Assembly: GCA_038528965.1 (NCBI GenBank)
Contig: JBCBEC010000013.1
Coordinates: 1 to 64,000 of the forward strand
DNA: 64,000 bases
Direction of reading: 5' to 3'
Source of the DNA: Lewinella sp038528965
Lineage (GTDB): Bacteria; Bacteroidota; Bacteroidia; Chitinophagales; Saprospiraceae
Made by a program: the position numbers and the translations under genes. The notes beneath the pieces are model-generated. The model was not told the origin of the DNA. It made no database searches and saw only the letters and a program-made list of their open reading frames with translations. Below, piece by piece: positions 9,027-18,074 of the stretch (position 1 is its first letter; every line of letters begins with the position of its first letter).

Positions 9027-10133
9027 TTATAGCTTGAACTCAATAATGTGATAAAGGCGGTCATCGTTTTCTCCACTGGTCTCCATATGGTCTAGTAAGT
9101 TCTGAAGACTATTACCTGCTACATCTTCTAAACGACTATTGACTACAATTTGATAATTTCCTTGGCGCCAGGGGGCTGTAGGAATAAATTGTATCAATTG
9201 CTCTTGCTGCAGTACTTCCCAATGCCCCTCTATGAGGTTTTTTTCTGCATCTTGTAATTGAATCATAGACTGAAGCAAAGCATAGTCCAGTATTCTGTCA
9301 AAGTGTATGCGTAGGGTATCCTGGCTATTTAAATTCGGAGGGTTTGCTACCCATTCATTCACGTTGATTTGCTGACGATAGGGGCTTACTACCTCAATTT
9401 CCTTGCTTGCTTGATTTCCTAATTCCTGCCCGTAAACATCTTTCCAGGCACTTGATATTCTTAACTCAAACCTCCTGCCTTCGAGCAGGGCAGGGCCGCG
9501 CCGTAGGTTTGTGCTAACCCCTCTTTTAATACGCCCGGGGTCAAATAATAGGGTGAGTCGTTTACCATCGGCACTCCACAACTCTTGTTTGAATTCCATA
9601 AAGGCGTGCTGGTCCATATTTCCGACAGCATCTACCAATTGGATGTGGCTTAAGGCTTGCCCTTGCTGCATTGGTGTATTGAAATAGAGGTAGAAGCGCA
9701 AAAGGTTTTCGGGAAGCTGGCTCGCTGAGGGATAAATGCTTAACACACCAGCCTTGGCAGCAGCTTTCTGTTCTTCTATCTGAAATGATTTCAAGAAATA
9801 GTGGCCCTCGTAGTTGGCACTTCTAACTTTGGCGATGTAGGTCAGTCCGGGTTCGAACGGGAAGTACGGCTTAAAAGACAAAATATCGCCTTCTTTGGTA
9901 TATCGCCCTTGAATAGCGTTCGAAGTGTAGGCTTCTGACTCATTTTCTACGAAAACAGCGAAGAGGTCGTAATCTGGTGTTTCCCTGTTCTGATTTGGAA
10001 TACTGGAAACATCAAGTTGAATAACCCCATCTAGCGTTACTGGTAATACCAGCTCAGGAGCAGTTTGTGCTACTACTCCTGAGTTGTATTGCATGAAGCA
10101 AAAAAGGATAAAATAGAAATGAGATTTTATCAC
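9027..10133 (-). CDS. Secreted protein with Ig-like (SbsA-type) domains
   Basis: 368 residues from a GTG at 10133, three bases after the stop of the upstream gene; the GTG is needed to give a full signal peptide (ends near VVAQ, residue ~23). The sequence resembles bacterial Ig-like SbsA domains: repeated phrases such as LRFYLYFNTPMQQG, LRIHFDRILDYALL and YQIVVNSRLEDVAGN are typical of strands in those domains. There are probably three Ig-like units. No catalytic residues or sorting domain. It forms an operon with the propeller-like gene upstream, so the two products may act together at the cell surface. Confidence 0.65.
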   Translation of the reverse strand: MIKSHFYFILFCFMQYNSGVVAQTAPELVLPVTLDGVIQLDVSSIPNQNRETPDYDLFAVFVENESEAYTSNAIQGRYTKEGDILSFKPYFPFEPGLTYIAKVRSANYEGHYFLKSFQIEEQKAAAKAGVLSIYPSASQLPENLLRFYLYFNTPMQQGQALSHIQLVDAVGNMDQHAFMEFKQELWSADGKRLTLLFDPGRIKRGVSTNLRRGPALLEGRRFELRISSAWKDVYGQELGNQASKEIEVVSPYRQQINVNEWVANPPNLNSQDTLRIHFDRILDYALLQSMIQLQDAEKNLIEGHWEVLQQEQLIQFIPTAPWRQGNYQIVVNSRLEDVAGNSLQNLLDHMETSGENDDRLYHIIEFKL

Positions 10134-10136
10134 GAT

Positions 10137-11357
10137 CTACTTGTTTTGCTTCGGTGGCGCATATCCTGGGAAATCCATTTCAGCGGTAAGATTATTCAGC
10201 TTGTTTGGAAACATGGTGTAAGTTGTTTCCAGGTCTAAGCTACCGGTTAGGGCGTCTCTTGTGAGGGATACAAATTGTCCGTCATTCAATAAGTCAATTT
10301 GTAGCGAAGATCCCGCAAACATGACTGCTTTCCCCATGGGGCCATAGGGTAGTACCGGCCCTAAATCTGCTTTTTGCCCTCTTTCAAAATCCTCTTCCGT
10401 AACCACCTTGGCATTATTCAGGCCGCTCAATGGCATGACCTGGGGCATCCTGCTGTTGTTCGTTACAAAAAGCATCTCATTGCCCATCATGTTAAAGGCA
10501 ACCATATCAATGGGCTGGCCATTGCCCATATCCCCAATTGTTCGGGCGCTAACCTTCGCACCATCCTTAAGCTCCGTCAGTGGAATCAACACAATAGGGC
10601 TGCAGGTATAAGCCGCAACCATTTGGTCAATGCCATCGATATTTTTTACTAACATGGAGCGAATGGGGGCTCTGGTTTCGTACTGATCGTGGGCAATATG
10701 GAACATCTCAATATTGCTAATGCTTTCTTCCCCGGTGAAGGGGTAAGGCATTCTACGTAGTACCGAGCAGAACTCCTCATTACTGATCCCCGCAATGAAT
10801 AATTCCCCTTCGAAATACTCCATATCCATAATCGAAAGCACCCGCATTGGGCGTCTGGATTTTGCGACTTCCTTAGTTGTTGGAGGTGCCATAGTGCCAC
10901 GGACTACAAATTGCTGACTACCATCTGGCAATTTACTGAGCGACTGAGAGGTGGTAGATAAGGCTGCTAGATCTACATTCTGTACCTGGTTGGCTGCATT
11001 CACCTTTACCAGAGCAGGCAAGGCATCAATACCGTGCCCTCGGGTTACGGAAAGATAGAGTTCGCCACTCTTTGGGTGAACTGCCAAATCATTAATCTGC
11101 ACATTGGCTTGAGCAGTTCCCAGGATGGCAGCTACTTGAGCATCAACATTGTAAACATTGATTTCAAACTTTTCTGCGGCTGGAACTTCTTTTCCCAAAT
11201 CAAAAGCATGGATGGCACCTGCTACATTATCTCCAGCAAACAGGACTCCTTCAGGGCTAAACTCCAGTGCTCCAAGTGCTGCTATTTGTTGCCCATTTAC
11301 CAGCGAAAACGTAAAGGATAATGCTAAGCTGCACACGAAGATTCGTAAACGATTCAT
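10137..11357 (-). CDS. Secreted propeller-like protein of unknown function
   Basis: 406 residues from the ATG at 11357 (the frame opens at a TTG, 11372), with a signal peptide (MNRLRIFVCSLALSFTFSLV, cleavage near NGQ). Phrases such as LEFSPEGVLFAGDNVAGAIH, LAVHPKSGELYLSVTRG and MLFVTNNSRMPQVMPL suggest NHL/SMP-30-like propeller blades. A family cannot be named with certainty. It lies immediately upstream of the Ig-like gene with a 3-base gap, so the two are co-transcribed. Confidence 0.65.
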   Translation of the reverse strand: MNRLRIFVCSLALSFTFSLVNGQQIAALGALEFSPEGVLFAGDNVAGAIHAFDLGKEVPAAEKFEINVYNVDAQVAAILGTAQANVQINDLAVHPKSGELYLSVTRGHGIDALPALVKVNAANQVQNVDLAALSTTSQSLSKLPDGSQQFVVRGTMAPPTTKEVAKSRRPMRVLSIMDMEYFEGELFIAGISNEEFCSVLRRMPYPFTGEESISNIEMFHIAHDQYETRAPIRSMLVKNIDGIDQMVAAYTCSPIVLIPLTELKDGAKVSARTIGDMGNGQPIDMVAFNMMGNEMLFVTNNSRMPQVMPLSGLNNAKVVTEEDFERGQKADLGPVLPYGPMGKAVMFAGSSLQIDLLNDGQFVSLTRDALTGSLDLETTYTMFPNKLNNLTAEMDFPGYAPPKQNK

Positions 11358-11462
11358 CTTTAAAAATTTCAATGATTAGAACTAACACCTGATAAAATGT
11401 GCATCAATTTACCAAGTGGGTGTAAAGCTAAAATCAATGAAATTGAATTTCATTCACCTATG

Positions 11463-12050
11463 TTAACGACCTTGATCCTTGAGTTTTTTTCTGATTCTAC
11501 TTAGCGATTGTGGCTGGATATTCAGGTAGGAAGCGATCAGGTAGTGGGGGACACTTTCTAGTAGGGTAGGAAAGTCTCGGGTTAATTCAAGGTACCTTTC
11601 TTCCGCACTTAAACTATGGAGATTGAAGATTTGATTGAGCGTGTCTACGTACGCACTTTGTAACCCAAGCCGGAAATACCGTTCGTAGACTGGATGTTCT
11701 TTGGTGATGTACTCATACGTATCGTGATTCATCATCAGTAATTCGGTATCCTGATACGTTCGGATATTAAACTTACTGGGATTGCCGGAAAAGAAGCTAT
11801 ACAGATCACCTAACCACAATCCTGTCCAGCGAATTTGTAGGACATGTTTATCCCCGTTTTCATCCAGGCGATAATTGATCATCAACCCCTTCTTAATAAA
11901 AGGCAAGTACCTGATTATTTGCCCACTCTTTATTAAGTATTCATTTTTATTGAGTGTTTTGTGGACCATCCTGCTTTCCACATCAAGGTATACCTCGAGG
12001 GGTAAATCTATGTACTTCCTAAACGCTTCATAAAGGATGGGGTACTTCAT
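11463..12050 (-). CDS. Crp/Fnr family transcriptional regulator
   Basis: 195 residues. The N-terminal cyclic-nucleotide-binding-like beta barrel (residues ~20-125) contains NEYLIKSGQIIRYLPFIKKG. The C-terminal winged helix carries a typical recognition segment (PHYLIASYLNIQPQSLSRIR). No PR(R/A)xA phosphate-binding cassette is visible, so cAMP binding is unlikely. This is the small Crp-like type common in Bacteroidota, which often sits next to the genes it controls. Confidence 0.85.
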   Translation of the reverse strand: MKYPILYEAFRKYIDLPLEVYLDVESRMVHKTLNKNEYLIKSGQIIRYLPFIKKGLMINYRLDENGDKHVLQIRWTGLWLGDLYSFFSGNPSKFNIRTYQDTELLMMNHDTYEYITKEHPVYERYFRLGLQSAYVDTLNQIFNLHSLSAEERYLELTRDFPTLLESVPHYLIASYLNIQPQSLSRIRKKLKDQGR

Positions 12051-12164
12051 AAGTCTTTATTCAGGGCGTTTTGATTGCTGTGTGTTTCTCTTAGACAAAG
12101 TACAACTAAACTAAGTATGCCATGCGGAATCTAACGAGGGGATAAAATAGGTGATACTCCAACT

Positions 12165-13076
12165 CTAATTTAAAGAATACTTCGCCCGATACTCCGACGG
12201 ACTGAGGCCTTCTTTCTTTTTGAAGAGCCTGGAAAAGTATTGTGGATATTCAAAACCCAGCTCGTAGGCCACTTCAGCGATGCTCTTGTTGGGGTCCAGA
12301 AGGATATGTTTGGCTTCGTCAATAAGGTACAACTGCAGATGCTCGGTGGTGGTTTTGCCAGTTTCCTTCTTGAGGGTATCACTGAGGTAGCGTTGTGATA
12401 CTTCCATCTTAGTTGCTATCTGTTCTATACTTGGAATACCTTTTTCTTCCAGCAGCCCTGAATCAGCATACTGTTGTAGCTGTTGGTTAAACTGCTCCAG
12501 CAGGTCGTGTGACAGTTCTTTACGATTTATGAACTGCCGTTCGTAAAAGCGATTGGCGTACTTCAAGAGCGTGCTCAGTTGAGAAATGATGATGTCTTTG
12601 CTGAACTCATCCTGGTTGTTGCGATACTCTATTTCAATGTTCTCCACAATGGATTCGATCTGCCGTTCTTCGCTTGGTGAAAGATGCAAGGCTTCGTTGG
12701 CTGAGTAGGAAAAGAATCCGTATTTCTTGATTTGTTGGGCCAGCTCCGTTCCTTTCAGGAAGTCTTCGTGGAAGTTGATCGAAAAGCCTTTTTGCTCAAA
12801 AACTACGCTGCTGTCCCATTGTAAAACTTGCCTGGGGGCAATGAAGATCAAGGCTCCGTTTGTGAAGTCATATTTCGTTCGCCCGTAGGTTAGCTTACCC
12901 TTGACGATCTTCTTCAGACTGATAGAGTAACAATCATTCGTAATGGGAGGAGAGGATTCTCTTACGCAAGGCAAGAAGTTCTCACCTGTTTCGAATAAAA
13001 CGCTTAGCATCGGATGCTCCGGGCGTGGTAGCTCAAGATAATCCAGGTAAGCCGGTAGTGTTTTGAAATGCTGCAT
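12165..13076 (-). CDS. AraC family transcriptional regulator
   Basis: 303 residues. The C-terminal ~100 residues are a double helix-turn-helix: IEQIATKMEVSQRYLSDTLK followed by SIAEVAYELGFEYPQYFSRL and FKKKEGLSPSEYRAKYS, an almost ideal AraC/XylS signature. The N-terminal ~180 residues are a cupin-like effector domain. It is the last gene of a tight operon behind a membrane protein (1-base gap) and an SDR enzyme, so it probably regulates that operon. Confidence 0.9.
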   Translation of the reverse strand: MQHFKTLPAYLDYLELPRPEHPMLSVLFETGENFLPCVRESSPPITNDCYSISLKKIVKGKLTYGRTKYDFTNGALIFIAPRQVLQWDSSVVFEQKGFSINFHEDFLKGTELAQQIKKYGFFSYSANEALHLSPSEERQIESIVENIEIEYRNNQDEFSKDIIISQLSTLLKYANRFYERQFINRKELSHDLLEQFNQQLQQYADSGLLEEKGIPSIEQIATKMEVSQRYLSDTLKKETGKTTTEHLQLYLIDEAKHILLDPNKSIAEVAYELGFEYPQYFSRLFKKKEGLSPSEYRAKYSLN

Positions 13077-13077
13077 C

Positions 13078-13590
13078 TTAGTCGCTTAGGCCCTTTTCGA
13101 TAGATAACAATTGTTGGTTGTAGCCTTCAAGTCTGGCATTGGCATTGGTATCTACCAGCAAGATAACTACCATCATTGCAATAGTGGTACTACTGATGGC
13201 CCGCCAAGTAGGTTTGTCAACAAATAGAAACAGCAAGGCCGCAACTACAATGATCAGTGGAATGACCTTGAAAACTACCGTTTGGTATTCGGCCATAGTA
13301 TGCTCTGTTCGACTAATTTCTGATTGTAGAAAAGCGGAGGCGTCGCTCTCATGAGCAGTAGGAAAAGTGGCTATCCTTGATTTATTGGAATAGACTAAAC
13401 CAATTCCGATTACCAAAAGTAAAACACCTGCCACTAGGGTGGGAATCACAAAGGCCTTGGCAAGTTCGGTTTTACCCATTTGCCAAAATCCTACACTGGC
13501 GAGCATGAAAAGGACGCCAAAAATGATGAAAAATTGCGATGAAAAGACTTCGGCTTTCGCCCAATCGGTCGCGGTTTTTAATAGTTCCAT
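13078..13590 (-). CDS. Four-TM membrane protein of unknown function
   Basis: 170 residues from the ATG at 13590 (MELLKTATDW). The frame extends upstream to 13698, but that would overlap the SDR gene. Four hydrophobic segments are visible (around residues 17-37, 46-64, 105-122 and 128-144) with a ~40-residue soluble loop between the second and third. No family recognised. It lies between an SDR gene (19-base gap) and an AraC gene (1-base gap). Confidence 0.75.
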   Translation of the reverse strand: MELLKTATDWAKAEVFSSQFFIIFGVLFMLASVGFWQMGKTELAKAFVIPTLVAGVLLLVIGIGLVYSNKSRIATFPTAHESDASAFLQSEISRTEHTMAEYQTVVFKVIPLIIVVAALLFLFVDKPTWRAISSTTIAMMVVILLVDTNANARLEGYNQQLLSIEKGLSD

Positions 13591-13609
13591 GTTTGCAAGT
13601 TTAGAAACT

Positions 13610-14548
13610 TCACTTAGTATTGGTTGCCACTTCTGATACCTCCCAAAGCTTGCCGGCAATTGCTCGGTCTTTGGTAAAGGGCTCCATGTCGCATTCACCC
13701 ACTGGACCGGACCAATTCATAATCCCGGTTGGGCCATAATAAGCCTCCTGATTTAGGTTGCCTTCCGTGGCACACATTACCTCAGGGTAAGCCCCTTTTT
13801 CCGCTGATTGAACGATGGGTAATAGCGATAAGATGGAAAACAATATCCGATCCCGACGACTGGCTTTGTCATTGATCAGCGAAGTTTTGGACGCGCCTGG
13901 GTGACAGACATAAACGCTTACTTGCTTGTTGGCTCCATTGATACGATGTTGCAATTCGTAAGCAAACATCATTTGCGCCAGTTTACTTTGGCAGTAGGCG
14001 TTCATTGGGTTATAATTCTTGTCAAAGTTCATGTCTTCGAACTGGATGGTCTTCAAACCCATTTTATACCCTTCACTTCCCACCACAACTATCCGTCCGC
14101 TCGTTTCCTCCACCTTATCAAAAAGTAGATACACCAATAGGAAATGCCCATAATGATTGATGCCTAATTGGCTTTCAAAACCATCGGGTGTGAGTTCCTG
14201 CTTTGCTATCTGCGCTACGGCTGCGTTGCAGATTAGGGCATCGATCTGGGGTGCCTTTTGGATCACCTCATCTGCCGCATTTCGGACGGAGCTTAGCTCG
14301 GCCAAATCCATTTTGATAAAGGAAACCTTGGCATTGACTCCAAATTCCTGTTTTAGCTCACTAATCGCTTTTTGCGACTTGCTCTCATTGCGGTTAAGCA
14401 TGACTACCTCGGCGCCCTTGCGCAAGAGTATTTTGCTAGCCTCAAAACCAGCACCGGCGTTTGCTCCCGTTACGACGTAAGTTTTGCCACTTAAGCTTCC
14501 GATTCTTTCCGGGGTCCACCCTTGTTTACCAAAGTCTTTTGTATTCAT
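13610..14548 (-). CDS. Short-chain dehydrogenase/reductase (SDR)
   Basis: 312 residues from the ATG at 14548 (MNTKDFGKQGWTPERIGSLS). The cofactor motif TGANAGAGFE (TGxxxGxG) follows the first strand, CNAAVAQ corresponds to the NAG motif, and YxxxK is seen as YCQSK. Overall it resembles retinol-dehydrogenase/protochlorophyllide-reductase-like classical SDRs, presumably NADP-dependent. The late phrase AYPEVMCATEGNLNQEAYYG is typical of this subgroup. It is first in an operon with a four-TM protein and an AraC regulator. Substrate unknown. Confidence 0.88.
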   Translation of the reverse strand: MNTKDFGKQGWTPERIGSLSGKTYVVTGANAGAGFEASKILLRKGAEVVMLNRNESKSQKAISELKQEFGVNAKVSFIKMDLAELSSVRNAADEVIQKAPQIDALICNAAVAQIAKQELTPDGFESQLGINHYGHFLLVYLLFDKVEETSGRIVVVGSEGYKMGLKTIQFEDMNFDKNYNPMNAYCQSKLAQMMFAYELQHRINGANKQVSVYVCHPGASKTSLINDKASRRDRILFSILSLLPIVQSAEKGAYPEVMCATEGNLNQEAYYGPTGIMNWSGPVGECDMEPFTKDRAIAGKLWEVSEVATNTK

Positions 14549-14720
14549 CTTTAGTTGGTTCTTATGCCTAAAAGGAATGGTACAAAGGTGTGGGCAAAGT
14601 GGGCTTATCCTCTTATACAAATTTGCGAATCTTGTATATTTTTTGGTTCAAAGTTATCCTTCCACAGCGCCCATTCTTCAGTTCCACCGTAATTGACAGG
14701 TAGTTTACTATCTCATCTTA

Positions 14721-15143
14721 TTAATTTCTGATGAAATACCTTCTGACATCTTTTCTGAAAAGCAAGACAACGACGGAGAGTTGAAAGATTAAGGTAGCAA
14801 TCAAAGCCGTGAAAACCAAGGTGCTTTTGGCTACTTCCGGCGGTAGGGGATGTAGCCATTGGGTGACTAAACCCGTAGCGTAATCAAAAGCGCCAATTGC
14901 ACTATAAATGGCGATTACAGCCCAGGTTTTTACACCTGATCCCTTTAGCAGGAAGTATATGACTACAGGTAAAAGAACGCCCAGAATCGAATCAGTGATC
15001 CAGGGCGCGAGCCAGGCGTTGGGGCTGTTACCACCATACATTTCCAGGGTAGGCAAAAATAGAATGGCTTGAGTTCTGGTAATGGTAAGTGCACTCAGTA
15101 TGACGATCAGGGTAATGACCTTTGGTCTTTCTTGCTGCTTCAT
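14721..15143 (-). CDS. Small integral membrane protein
   Basis: 140 residues with four hydrophobic segments (around 8-25, 45-64, 75-92, 105-128). No family recognised with confidence. The start is one base after the stop of the frameshifted DUF1772-like gene upstream, so the two belong to one operon that probably begins with the sigma factor region. Confidence 0.7.
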   Translation of the reverse strand: MKQQERPKVITLIVILSALTITRTQAILFLPTLEMYGGNSPNAWLAPWITDSILGVLLPVVIYFLLKGSGVKTWAVIAIYSAIGAFDYATGLVTQWLHPLPPEVAKSTLVFTALIATLIFQLSVVVLLFRKDVRRYFIRN

Positions 15144-15144
15144 T

Positions 15145-15605
15145 TTACTTGGTATTAAGGGTGTTTGTAAATGCGGTTATGGCGTAAAAGGCCGCCCCAA
15201 TAGCTACGATGACCCTAACCCAATGCAGGATGAGCCAAGTAGCTAACTTATCCTCAACGACTCCCAGGTCAACGGCTTGCGCTACGAACTTTAGATTCAA
15301 AGGAAGGTGATAGACAAGCGTCTGAAGATTGATGAGCAAGAGGGCGAGTAAGGCATACCGCCAATACCGCTTTGCAGACGTTTTTTTTGCTGGGTATAGT
15401 ATAGAATGGCCGTAGCTACAAAGGCAGGGAGTAATGTGGCCGAGGTAGGATACAACAGCAGTGGGAAATCGATAGCAATGGTTTGCATGAATTCGCTTGG
15501 CCCAAGGTGTTGCCAATGCATACCATAACTGAGTCCAATATTGATCATATTGCCAGCGAAGGCAGCGGTCCCAATAATGGCCAGATAGGCAAGTGATTTT
15601 TTCAT
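15145..15605 (-). pseudogene. DUF1772-like membrane protein split by a one-base deletion in an A8 run
   Basis: The first part reads from the ATG at 15605 (MKKSLAYLAIIG, then MQTIAIDFPLLLYPTSATLL) to YYTQQKK. The rest (TSAKRYWRYALLALLLINLQ ... LHWVRVIVAIGAAFYAIT) lies in another frame ending at 15145. The break is exactly at eight T's (plus strand 15381-15388): one additional A on the coding strand joins the halves into a 153-residue four-TM protein resembling DUF1772/anthrone-oxygenase-like proteins (P-N loop seen as LPLNLKF). The causes could be a homopolymer sequencing error, a real frameshift, or -1 slippage on A AAA AAA. The family assignment is moderate. Confidence 0.6.
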
Positions 15606-15683
15606 TTCTTATCCAATTTGATTTATACGTTTAATCTCTTGGACAAGAAAATTTGGCTAGTGCAAAGGCTTCGAGTAATTTTT

Positions 15684-16558
15684 TTAGCTAAGTTTTAATG
15701 GCCTGCCCCAATCAGGACCAGTAAGTATCTCTTCTACCCATTGCTGTTTTTCGAATTGAGTTTTAAAGGTATGGCCTCGATGCAAGGTGGTATAAATCAC
15801 TTCTGAGGTCTCGGTGAGGTAGTTGGCGTCAGGTTCCAATGCTTCTCTGAAAGTAGAAAAGGCTTGTTGGTTGAAGAGCAAGTTTTTAGCATCCACCATT
15901 CCGTTGGCCAGTGCTACGGTCACTTTCTTATGACAGCGGCAGGGGTTGGACTTATCCACTAAGCCGCACTTATGATCCATAAAGTTGTAAAGGTCTTTTC
16001 GTGCTTTACTCAGTTTCATACGGTAGTTAGCCTTGGAGATTTCCATGATTTCCGAACCGATATTGTGGTCGGCACCAAATATCTCTCCAATAATGTAGAT
16101 CATTCGCTGCTCCTTATTCAGACAGAGTAGCATTCCCGACAAGCATTGTAGACGAACTTCCCGAATTTCTTCTCGCTTGATCTGTTGTTCCTCGGCGTTT
16201 AGGTCAATACTTTCTGCCGTATCCAGCCGTTGACCCAAGTCCGCGAAGTTTTCCGCAAAGATGCTTGAGGTTTTTTCTGATCGTTCAAAAAATGGTTCCT
16301 TACAATGCGGAAACACCAGGTGCGAAACGAACTTTCTGCCCGAAAGGAACCCAAATTGCTGATGATTTTGAGCAAAGCCTCCTGCGTCAGATCCTGCGCC
16401 TTTATCGGGTCGCCAATCATCTTCCATGCTAGATTAAAAATGAAAGGTTGATGCCTGCTAATCAAGTTATTTAGAGCAGCCCGATCACCATCCAGAATAC
16501 GCTCAATCAATGTAGTATCACTTGCGTCCGAAGGATAAGAAGTTGAAAAGGGATTCAT
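15684..16558 (-). pseudogene. ECF-type RNA polymerase sigma factor split by a one-base deletion in an A6 run
   Basis: Region 2 reads from the ATG at 16558 (LTQEALLKIISNLGSFRAES, SFRTWCFRIVRNHFLND) and then hits an A6 run (T6 at 16271-16276). One additional A restores KTSSIFAENFADLGQRLDTA and region 4 (LNKEQRMIYIIGEIFGADHN, then SKANYRMKLSKARKDLYNFM). Downstream is a cysteine-rich segment (CGLVDKSNPCRC) and a ~70-residue C-terminal extension, as in ECF sigma factors carrying a zinc-binding/anti-sigma-like tail. The ATG overlaps the stop of the upstream membrane-protein gene by four bases. It is either a sequencing error or a real frameshift. Confidence 0.75.
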
Positions 16559-17091
16559 TCTTTATTGGAGGCTTTTTCCGCAGCCATCTGGGCCTTGATC
16601 CGCTTGTCGTATGCCATGGCAGGAATGATCATGCCAGCGAAACCGGTGGCCAATGCGATTAACATGAGAATGGCCCACAGCTTATTGTTCGGGTAAACCG
16701 ATAGACCGTCGGGTACCGTCACTTTGGTACTTTCGCCTACATCCACCAAAGTCTCTCGCAGCTTGATGAGTACATTAGTTTTTTCCAACGCACTTTCGGA
16801 TTCGAGTGTTTGGAGCTCCAGCTGGCTGGCCTTCAAATTTCGGTACCAATAGTCGATGTCTTCATCGGGGGTTTGCCAGAGGACGGAGGTGTAGCCACTG
16901 GTGAGGTTATTGGCCTCCAGGTAGGTAATAGCTTTGGTCAGCTCCTGCTCCGCTAATTCTATCGTATTGGCATCGGCCGCTCTTTTTAAGTAGCCAGAGA
17001 CGTTTTGCTTAAACTGTATTTTTTTGGCAACTCGGAATCCACAGATGGTAAGGGAGATTAGTATCAGGATTGCGCTAAGTGTGTATTTCAT
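16555..17091 (-). CDS. Two-TM protein encoded just upstream of an ECF sigma factor
   Basis: 178 residues with a first hydrophobic segment at the N-terminus (residues ~4-20) and a second near 137-157, leaving a ~115-residue extracytoplasmic helical domain (AADANTIELAEQELTKAITY, QLETLESESALEKTNVLIKL). The stop overlaps the sigma-factor start as ATGA, so translation is coupled. Position and topology would suit a regulator of that sigma factor, but no anti-sigma motif is visible and this is inference. Confidence 0.75.
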   Translation of the reverse strand: MKYTLSAILILISLTICGFRVAKKIQFKQNVSGYLKRAADANTIELAEQELTKAITYLEANNLTSGYTSVLWQTPDEDIDYWYRNLKASQLELQTLESESALEKTNVLIKLRETLVDVGESTKVTVPDGLSVYPNNKLWAILMLIALATGFAGMIIPAMAYDKRIKAQMAAEKASNKE

Positions 17092-17119
17092 GACTTGAGG
17101 TTTTTTCGTGTTAACTATG

Positions 17120-18028
17120 TTAGTTGGTCGGAGCTTTTATAATGTCTTTTGTACTAACCCAATTCAGCTGCCATTGCTGAGCGTTGTGTTTTCCGCTTGC
17201 AAAAAATAAGAACTTCTCATCAAAGGTCACAAAAGGGTTTCCTTGGCCATTGGTATTCACTAATTTACTTAATTCTATTGGGGGACTCCAATTGTTATCC
17301 TTGTCTCTGTAGGAGATCATCAATAGTAGCTCTTGTTTCACTTGGGCGTATATGAGGTAGCGCTCCGCCGGATCAATAAAAGGAGTGCATTTGTTAGTAG
17401 TGTTATTTTGTTCGGAGAATACCGATTTAGCATTTTGGAACACACCCCCAATTTGGTCTGCATAATATAGGTCCATATCACTATAGTCTGAATTGCTGGT
17501 ATGGAAGTATAATCGTCCGCTTTCAGTAACAGTAGGGTGTGAAACCAATTTGTCCCTTAAGTTCGGAATATCGACAAACTCGGGTGCACTCCATTTGTCA
17601 TTACCCCTGGAGGTGCGCCATAAATGCCAAGTGTTTTCTACATCTTCTTGATTAACTGGTCTGGTAGAACTGAAATAAATCGTGTCGCCATCCGGCGAAT
17701 AACTCATACCGTGGTCGTCGTACATCGAGTTGAAGAACGCATCCTTTGGATCAGACCATGTGTTCTCCGTTTTATGCATTGCCTTGATGGTGAAGTTGGT
17801 AAAGTCTTGATTAGAGGTGGTAAAGTAAAAATGCTCATAATCAGGTGAGAACATACCCCGGTGGAGAAGTTGATCCCCCGGGTTCAAATCTTTATTAAAT
17901 ACTTTTGGCAGGTGTGTGGGAACAGGACCGCTTGCTAAACTTTGATAACGCAAGGCGACTTGTTCTTCGTTTTTGCTACAAGCAAATAAAAACAGGCAAA
18001 AGGAGATCAGGATTAAGGAATGCTTCAT
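17120..18028 (-). CDS. Lipoprotein with WD40-like (PD40) beta-propeller repeats
   Basis: 302 residues with a lipoprotein signal (MKHSLILISFCLFLFACSKN, lipidated Cys near 17). The repeats match PD40/TolB-like blades: MSYSPDGDTIYFSSTRP, HPTVTESGRLYFHTSNSDYS, NPFVTFDEKFLFFASGKHN. Such proteins in Bacteroidota are usually periplasmic or outer-membrane lipoproteins of unknown ligand. It precedes the two-TM/sigma-factor operon by 28 bases and may be its first gene. Confidence 0.8.
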   Translation of the reverse strand: MKHSLILISFCLFLFACSKNEEQVALRYQSLASGPVPTHLPKVFNKDLNPGDQLLHRGMFSPDYEHFYFTTSNQDFTNFTIKAMHKTENTWSDPKDAFFNSMYDDHGMSYSPDGDTIYFSSTRPVNQEDVENTWHLWRTSRGNDKWSAPEFVDIPNLRDKLVSHPTVTESGRLYFHTSNSDYSDMDLYYADQIGGVFQNAKSVFSEQNNTTNKCTPFIDPAERYLIYAQVKQELLLMISYRDKDNNWSPPIELSKLVNTNGQGNPFVTFDEKFLFFASGKHNAQQWQLNWVSTKDIIKAPTN

Positions 18029-18074
18029 TTTATTTGTTTCGGCATTGGATTATGTCTTTTACAAAATCACCTAA

